Notes under the pieces: model-generated
What the model saw: only the letters and a program-made list of their open reading frames with translations
Told to the model about the DNA's origin: nothing
The model's database searches: none
Translations under genes and position numbers: made by a program
In this document: positions 14,401 through 17,155 of the stretch, in pieces
Layout of the letters: the number at the start of each line of letters is the position of its first letter
Numbering within the stretch: the first letter of the stretch is position 1
DNA from: CAZCJA01 sp964499015
GTDB taxonomy: Bacteria; Elusimicrobiota; Elusimicrobia; F11
Direction of reading: 5' to 3'
NCBI GenBank assembly: GCA_964499015.1
Contig: CAZCJA010000049.1
Span: forward strand, 1 to 17,155
DNA length: 17,155 nucleotides

Positions 14401-15070
14401 TGACGAATTCTTTAAGAACGCGCCGCTTAAATTAGGCCTCGGTTCACCTACAACCACGGAATCCGACTGGGCCACCCTCTTTGCCGATCCGGAGTTCATG
14501 GAGGCGCTACGAACGACCGACAATTCCCATGTCACCCTGGAAAAGGCCCGGGCTAACGCGTTGGTTGGAACGCTTTTGCGCACCGGCGACAAGTACAAGG
14601 CCGACGAAAGCGCACAGAAAAACATGGTGTACATCCTTAAAAATCCAAAAGACACCGCGGAACTGGAGGCGCTGGCGGGCAAAATGACCTCACACACGCA
14701 TCTGACCGTGATCGTTGACGAAGCCGTGTTTGGGCCCGAACTGATCGGCAGGGTCGCCCCCCTCTTTAACAAAGGCAACGTTCTATTCCACGCGGCCCCG
14801 CTGGCGTTCTTTGTTTCGCGCGATTTTCTACACATCAGCAAAATAAAGAACGAGTTGCCGGCGCGCGCCCAGATGAACTGGGAGAACCTCACTATTATCA
14901 CCCCAACAGGTCTTACCGCCGATCTCGCCGCGTTATCGCAAGATGAAATGGAAAAGCTTCGCGTGCAAACGATTAAAGATTTTCTCTTGGGCCACGCCGC
15001 CCTCACGATTTTAGACCACATCCTGCTGCACGACATCGCCGCAATTCTTGTCACGCGCCGCCAAGCTTAA
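8465..15070 (+). CDS. Giant 2201-residue multi-domain membrane protein: TraB/EreA-like, CPBP-like, duplicated helical domain
   Basis: Order of parts: signal peptide (1-27); repeat-encoded peptide (44-64); a TraB/EreA-like domain (82-490) with ILHIQDVHLNAEAQ (H92), LIALEG (E120), GVDDPTHYD and LVAGGFHAQG (H459); a multi-pass membrane block (576-890); Gly-rich linker; helical domain A (about 905-1105); a mixed region (1105-1450) with many His; a second membrane block (1475-1592) with CPBP-type motifs EE (1485-1486), FVSLH (1523-1527) and HAFYN (1580-1584); Gly-rich linker (1600-1611); helical domain B (about 1618-1820), similar to A; a membrane helix (1905-1935); and a C-terminal soluble domain to 2201. 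No clear ribosome site precedes the ATG. The whole is unassigned. A role as envelope protease or scaffold is inference. The stop is 13 bases before the M23 gene. Confidence 0.8.
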   Translation: MKRGPLLLKTIALFLLPIYASTQCVFAYSPETNFWKERQAAVSRHPGESRGPVINLDSGVRRNDGLNQFGTYRSPLPQTNGKPAILHIQDVHLNAEAQTNISKAVQVLLQNQQVDLIALEGAFGGIDLSLFKRFPNQAAVHQAAAVLLEKQKIAGPVHALLRADGKPVPIVGVDDPTHYDANVEAYRQAAKHAPREKERIASLEKDLAAQKKSVFNGALVAFDKEVSAYRSGALAFGQYAKIVSAGAAPSPVLRQFLDALALEETLDWNAVEAERNRVLTHLFQTANEADRAALAEASVAYRAGRLSQTDFYAQFVSLCRLSGVDFTKTPALNAYVRYLTLSNSIDSEALFADLHRLEAAAYQRLAKTETERALVEQSMRLHLTAKLVDFSLTKQEWSDYKKIRDSQFVIRGYDELRTTSYEQFYEEAEIRDRKMADNLFAAMKAHGAKSAALVAGGFHAQGLRDAAKEFSYVSFVPKLTRIDLKNSSAYLSVFAQEKSPLEKLLNGEKLFLAPPVWDAPTRAAIAAEVISRNKQSAAPAGSDAVEELRSELDALPVTVTSQGKIKEEKYNVSIFKRSLVVFGFVAMFAAGFWTTNITVDALTGFNIWGWYTGLLSNPGSWESSLAAAFAAVMSGVSSRLAGIYISGSDARQTLLKDIGFFLFFAVVWRPVHGIFTDWIYFWIDNNIPETSADNTTALIRVFVTMGYGYVMSFIYEMVEPIFKFKRAARDAEKIGNHELAASLREQAKAANQWRRVSAGMFGRLSFAFTQNNLTVNWIDPAYRIPFVFGLGFLNQTFRATSSYFTGPRVPPVYVLLSGLGFSIFNFWLVSFEMGFVAVGLSITAYLYFTRRNAREADKALKATAILLLGWGAWSMGPEAITAFTLAVIGLVSANGGTGSGRDDLPPIRSLLDTAVQQLKGAKHKAAESIDAMVADFTYQFLKHGTRTFTNSPNAFAVKPTEPNIPGLFVNVQLLRQLMLEARKFTGIEPLYNDILQAYVRVALVEQNVYYENVESLQSVLDDSESVASNFHLERAKLAVAGAVSLDTLAFMAARKQMLHEGWTADYLKKMSSILRGTVLGAHLKKRYDYMSHYDALLARYERERVPRQVVLEKIYLPSARAKTGGALSDIVHQIAMAEGSGPDAFAFVHSPHYIDSFLNTADPIHQSNEDIAMEFIIDVVNEFERDLNENQRRRLHRMLKFFIRVHSHSPEMATTASETGVGLELLESGHLVLKANFDRIAKAFNDAPKNDADADEYLNALRLVLMGRLIEHANSYARAPTLAGVSSKTRELYESDDLPRPGINTARTLLATVTHITASGFFRMNEFFDANNMGVGHMENLRRRFPATTLAGLLEPLIDMRTHFNMMINDGMRVTTAARRVIFSHLFIPMVKQPPTFPFARLVHHTMEHEITLGHIGVESDEVILTQDAFIFINDPKYHIPVRGGGWTGLLPIWRPLIRKTNIEAIKNRNKYAPHMMAAALGAAEELFFSLALVAGGAWAAQLLGISFFDALRLVSIVTGIFFVSLHVDKAFHWKDGLLVRGAPSTIAVFVISSALRLTFAYLYLNHDLLSALIGVAFVHAFYNAVLSPFIPGAPLGIASNGGNGGHGGDEHKPNPDNVDAIRLLREAIIELKNEKHELADSVVRMWVDFEKLFRVPKNAKALIIPSEGEIMEMGQGHDGQVFLRVNIPDINRLYRDQEHFDPADRAGYLMMVKDYLKATLLEQSHYYRHPQEILDIHERIQAFAQEENVPGSSGRAQALLVDQISLEADSLKLGLAYLNKHGWDTDFLFEIHERTSEILFGDLLHGAARFSAAFDVTYEFRENAADAAKEAVLINYLEAAYYSEDPRAHLVPINKLVRYVAQMEENAGRLQFTDTNFEFTKDAFSFLFKDGNGEQSGGMKLFSVAPLLGLIEPTVTLFSAIALFGVGLIFLTVWTVRKLRKNMQKDAPRTIYQDAAKDLVSMASIASAHPNKSIAEIVDEFFKNAPLKLGLGSPTTTESDWATLFADPEFMEALRTTDNSHVTLEKARANALVGTLLRTGDKYKADESAQKNMVYILKNPKDTAELEALAGKMTSHTHLTVIVDEAVFGPELIGRVAPLFNKGNVLFHAAPLAFFVSRDFLHISKIKNELPARAQMNWENLTIITPTGLTADLAALSQDEMEKLRVQTIKDFLLGHAALTILDHILLHDIAAILVTRRQA
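8594..8657. repeat. 64-base palindromic repeat inserted in frame in the giant gene
   Basis: The outer arms are CGTCA (8594-8598) and TGACG (8653-8657). Inside lie hairpin 1, ACCCCGGC-GAAA-GCCGGGGT (8598-8617, perfect 8 bp stem), a central TCCAG...CTGGA dyad (8617-8621 and 8630-8634), and hairpin 2, ATTCCGGC-GTCC-GCCGGAAT (8634-8653, perfect 8 bp stem). The encoded peptide contains RHPGESRGP and LDSGVRRND, the familiar translation of a dispersed MITE/REP-like palindrome common in many bacterial genomes. It is open in the gene frame and sits just after the signal peptide, in a region that looks like a linker. Confidence 0.85.
9679..9731. repeat. Second palindromic repeat inside the giant gene (TTCGTA-type)
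   Basis: A 12-base perfect inverted repeat, TTCGCAGTTCGT (9679-9690) with ACGAACTGCGAA (9705-9716), overlaps a 17-base one with 15 matches, 9685-9701 with 9715-9731. Short units of the form TTCG(T/C)A recur. The translation (residues about 405-423, QFVIRGYDELRTTSYEQ) has the look of the repeat-derived peptides often mis-called in repeat-rich genomes. The reading frame stays open through it. The domain on either side is Glu/Lys-rich helix, so the element appears to be tolerated in a surface loop or helix. Confidence 0.65.
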
Positions 15071-15083
15071 CTATAGTCCGTAT

Positions 15084-15551
15084 GTGAAATTATTTTTGGC
15101 GCTCCTCCTATTATTAGCCCCCGGCTGCCTTCACTCCGTCAAAGAGCCCCTTCCGCCTGAAAACATCCAACCGTCCGAAGCGTTTTCCCATCCGTTGCCG
15201 GGCGCGCGCATGCTGTCGCCGTTCGGCAAACGCGGCCGGCGCTTCCACACGGGCATTGATCTGCAAATCAGCCGCAAAGGCGGCGAACCGGTGCGCGCGG
15301 CGCGCGATGGGATCGTCACCCGCGCGGGCGTGCTGAGCGGTTACGGGCGCATGGTTGAGGTTAAACACGCCGACGGATTTGTGACGCGCTATGCTCATCT
15401 GCGTAAAATCGAGGTGAAGCTCAAACAAAAAGTTCTGCGCGGCCAAACCCTCGGCCTGGTCGGACAAACGGGCCGCGCCAGCACGCCGCACCTGCACTAC
15501 GAAGTTTTAACTCCTAAATTCAGATATAAAAATCCGAAGGATTTTCTATGA
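15084..15551 (+). CDS. M23-family peptidoglycan endopeptidase, probable lipoprotein
   Basis: 155 residues. The N-terminus MKLFLALLLLLAPGCLHS (GTG start) is a short lipoprotein-type signal with Cys15 as the likely lipidated residue; the box is APGC, a little off the usual L-A-G-C. The M23 (LytM/peptidase_M23) domain follows: FHTGIDL supplies the zinc ligands H55 and D59, RYAHL has H105, and PHLHYEV has H136 and H138, so the active site is complete. Family members cut peptide cross-links of peptidoglycan. GTG at 15084 was preferred over the ATG at 15048, which would overlap the giant gene and place twelve unrelated residues before the signal. Gene spacing is 13 bases from the upstream stop and 32 bases to the next start, so the genes are likely co-transcribed. 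Confidence 0.88.
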   Translation: MKLFLALLLLLAPGCLHSVKEPLPPENIQPSEAFSHPLPGARMLSPFGKRGRRFHTGIDLQISRKGGEPVRAARDGIVTRAGVLSGYGRMVEVKHADGFVTRYAHLRKIEVKLKQKVLRGQTLGLVGQTGRASTPHLHYEVLTPKFRYKNPKDFL

Positions 15552-15573
15552 TGAGCGCGCTGGATTTAAATCT

Positions 15574-15579
15574 AGGAGG
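15574..15579 (+). promoter_or_regulatory. Ribosome binding site that fixes the DUF3015 start
   Basis: AGGAGG, four bases before the ATG at 15584. It rules out the two ATG codons at 15548 and 15551, which overlap the M23 stop and have no such site, as the main start. Confidence 0.7.
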
Positions 15580-15583
15580 ACAC

Positions 15584-16054
15584 ATGAAGAAATTAGTTGC
15601 CCTTGTTTTAATCGCCACGGCCGTTTCACCGGTCTTCGCGAAAGGCAGTCACACGATGTCAGGTTGCGGCCTCGGCTACGTGTTGTTCGGTAACGCGGAC
15701 AACTCGCGCTTGATGCAGATTCTTGCCGCCACCACCAACGGCACCTCTGGAAACCAGACGTTCGGTATCACGTCCGGCACCTCGGGCTGCACCGAAGACG
15801 GCGCAGTGAAGTTCGTGAAAGAAGCGGAAGTGTTTGCGGAAGTCAACCTCGACACTCTTCGTGTTGAGATGGCGGCCGGTAACGGCGAATTTGTTCGTTC
15901 GTTCGCGGCGCTCCTCGGCGGAAACACTGATTCATTGGTGGCGTTCTTCCAGACCGAATACACCTCGCTCTTCCCGACGTCGTCCACGACCTCGGCTGAA
16001 TTTCTCGCGGCTCTCTCGCAGAAATTGGCTGAACGTCCGGAATTGTTGAGCTAA
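15584..16054 (+). CDS. DUF3015-family secreted protein
   Basis: 156 residues. A signal peptide MKKLVALVLIATAVSPVFA is followed by the characteristic CGLGYVLF, QILAATTNGTSGNQTFGI and TSGTSGC segments of the DUF3015 family, whose members are small periplasmic proteins of unknown function. Two Cys in the mature part (in SGCGLG and SGCTED) could form a disulphide. The start ATG at 15584 has a perfect AGGAGG upstream. From memory, DUF3015 genes are often found next to DUF4105 genes, as here (13 bases downstream), so the two products probably act together. The intrinsic terminator just after the gene would end part of the transcripts here. Confidence 0.85.
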   Translation: MKKLVALVLIATAVSPVFAKGSHTMSGCGLGYVLFGNADNSRLMQILAATTNGTSGNQTFGITSGTSGCTEDGAVKFVKEAEVFAEVNLDTLRVEMAAGNGEFVRSFAALLGGNTDSLVAFFQTEYTSLFPTSSTTSAEFLAALSQKLAERPELLS

Positions 16055-16067
16055 GACTCATTTCTTA

Positions 16068-17155
16068 ATGTTTTCACTAAAGCGCCCCGCCATATTGTTT
16101 GGCGGGGCGCTTTTTTTTATCGCCCCGCACGTTTTTGCCGACGACCAACAGTGGCTGAAGCTCCTTCATTACCGCGATAACGCGCTCGGCCGCACGAAAA
16201 GCGACATCGACGGCCCCGGTTTTTTCTTTTCCAAAGACGGCTATAAGAATCCGGAAGCGGAACTCCAAGCAACCATCGACGCGGTCACCTCCTCAACCGA
16301 AGCCGCCTGCCGGTTTCCCGCGCGCGTTCAATACTTAACCGAGAAAGGCCTTATTCCGGCGTCGGTCGGCGAGACTCATTGCGATCGTTACGAAGAGTGG
16401 AAGAAAAAGCTTAATCCCGACGCGGTGTGGCTGGTTTTCGCGTCCTATTATTTAAATAACCCCGCCTCGATGTACGGCCACACGTTTTTGCGTCTGGGCC
16501 GGGCGACCTACGGCGGCGACACGCCGCTTTTGGACTACACCGCCAATTTCGCGGCGGCCACGGACAGCCGAAACGGCTTGTTGTTCGCGGTAAAAGGGTT
16601 GTTTGGCGGCTATCCCGGCACGTTTTCCACCCATCCGTATTACATGAAGGTCCAGCAGTACAACAATTTGGAATCGCGCGACCTGTGGGAGTACCGGCTT
16701 AATCTGACGCCCGCCGAAATCGACCGTCTGGTGCGCCATCTGTGGGAGCTGGGCCCAACGTCGATCTCCTATTACTTTCTAAACAAGAATTGTTCCTACC
16801 AATTGCTGCCGCTGCTCGAAGTGGCCAAGCCGGAACTGGATATAAGCGAATACTTCCAGTTTCGCGCCATCCCGCTCGACACGCTGCGCATCGTTCTGCG
16901 TCAGAAAAATCTCATTTCCGACGTTCAATATCGTCCCTCGCATTTGACGCAGATGCTCGCACGGCGCGACCGTCTCACGCCCGAGGAGCGAACGCTTGCC
17001 AAATCGCTACAAGTCGATGAGAAAACACCCAAGCACGTTCTGGAATCGGCCCACGATTTCTGGCGGTTTCAAAACGGTTTTAAGCGCGATTTACCTGAGG
17101 CCGCCCGCGCCAAAGAACGTGAAATCTTGTTGCTGATTAAAAACCACCCCTCCCA
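16068..17155 (+). CDS. DUF4105 / Lnb-like periplasmic protein, 3' end outside the window
   Basis: 362 codons are present and open to the window end. A signal peptide (1-24, ending PHVFA-DD) leads into a Lnb_N/DUF4105 domain: YYLNNPASMYGHTFLRLG contains the conserved H138, and SYYFLNKNCSYQLLPLLE contains the conserved C242. These match the proposed Cys-His active-site pair of the family, which has NlpC/P60-like character; Bacteroides Lnb, a member as I recall it, acylates the amino end of lipoproteins. Substrate here is inference. The start ATG 16068 has no ribosome site, and the first dozen codons form the terminator of the previous gene; no later in-frame start would keep the signal peptide. 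The C-terminal part of the gene is missing. Confidence 0.85.
   Translation, partial: MFSLKRPAILFGGALFFIAPHVFADDQQWLKLLHYRDNALGRTKSDIDGPGFFFSKDGYKNPEAELQATIDAVTSSTEAACRFPARVQYLTEKGLIPASVGETHCDRYEEWKKKLNPDAVWLVFASYYLNNPASMYGHTFLRLGRATYGGDTPLLDYTANFAAATDSRNGLLFAVKGLFGGYPGTFSTHPYYMKVQQYNNLESRDLWEYRLNLTPAEIDRLVRHLWELGPTSISYYFLNKNCSYQLLPLLEVAKPELDISEYFQFRAIPLDTLRIVLRQKNLISDVQYRPSHLTQMLARRDRLTPEERTLAKSLQVDEKTPKHVLESAHDFWRFQNGFKRDLPEAARAKEREILLLIKNHPS
16079..16118 (+). terminator. Strong intrinsic terminator, inside the next gene's signal-peptide codons
   Basis: A perfect 14 bp stem (AAAGCGCCCCGCCA at 16079-16092, TGGCGGGGCGCTTT at 16100-16113) with a 7-base loop, followed by T residues through 16118 (eight from 16111). 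It starts 25 bases after the DUF3015 stop and 11 bases after the start codon of the DUF4105 gene, so it overlaps codons 4-16 and slightly beyond of that gene. Confidence 0.88.

Noticed and set aside
14323..15054. 243-codon open frame on the minus strand
   Set aside because: It lies opposite the C-terminal part of the giant gene. Its Ser/Arg-rich translation shows no motif, and the sense frame is clearly the coding one.
15048..15083. Earlier ATG start for the M23 gene at 15048
   Set aside because: It overlaps the giant gene end and puts unrelated polar residues before a clear lipoprotein-type signal that starts at GTG 15084.

Overview
This window looks like chromosomal DNA from a diderm (Gram-negative type) bacterium. 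It encodes a beta-barrel outer-membrane protein, Sec signal peptides, a periplasmic lipoprotein peptidase and several inner-membrane proteins. The density of orphan signalling proteins, a single very large multi-domain membrane ORF, and short palindromic repeats read in frame through that ORF recall uncultivated candidate-phylum genomes such as Omnitrophota or Elusimicrobiota. That placement is inference from style and is not proven by any marker gene here.

Left part (1-8342), all on the minus strand: one compact leftward array of twelve genes. In transcription order it holds a 45-residue very basic protein with a good promoter; an outer-membrane barrel / coiled-coil / LysM protein; a soluble histidine kinase; a degenerate receiver fused through a membrane helix to a repeat (propeller-like) domain; a PilZ protein; a HAMP-domain membrane protein; aspartate decarboxylase PanD; a stand-alone receiver; a membrane-anchored orphan; an M50B-like membrane peptidase; a YdjM-type membrane hydrolase; and the start of a polysaccharide deacetylase that runs off the window. 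Most junctions overlap by 1-14 bases (TGATG, TAATG, GTGA, ATGA, TTGA), and several starts are GTG or TTG, so translation is probably coupled. The only breaks are 82 bases before the LysM gene, 66 bases before the HAMP gene (with a 14-base palindrome) and 19 bases before panD. The theme is envelope and signalling.

Right part (8465-17155), all on the plus strand: a 2201-residue membrane protein; an M23 peptidoglycan endopeptidase, probably a lipoprotein; a DUF3015 secreted protein; and a DUF4105/Lnb-like periplasmic protein, open at the window end. The giant protein joins a signal peptide, a TraB/EreA-like domain, a multi-pass membrane block, a helical domain, a middle region, a second membrane block with CPBP (Rce1-like) protease motifs, a second copy of the helical domain and a C-terminal membrane-tethered region. 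Two palindromic repeat elements are read in frame through its N-terminal third. An intrinsic terminator of 14 perfect base pairs and eight T residues lies inside the signal-peptide codons of the Lnb-like gene.

The best candidate for something undescribed is the plus-strand unit. A giant protease-like scaffold with an internal duplication is followed closely by a peptidoglycan hydrolase, a DUF3015 protein and a lipoprotein-acyltransferase-like enzyme. The second candidate is the kinase / pseudo-receiver / barrel-LysM cluster opposite it. No tRNA, rRNA, CRISPR array or insertion sequence was seen, and no gene-free stretch exceeds about 125 bases.
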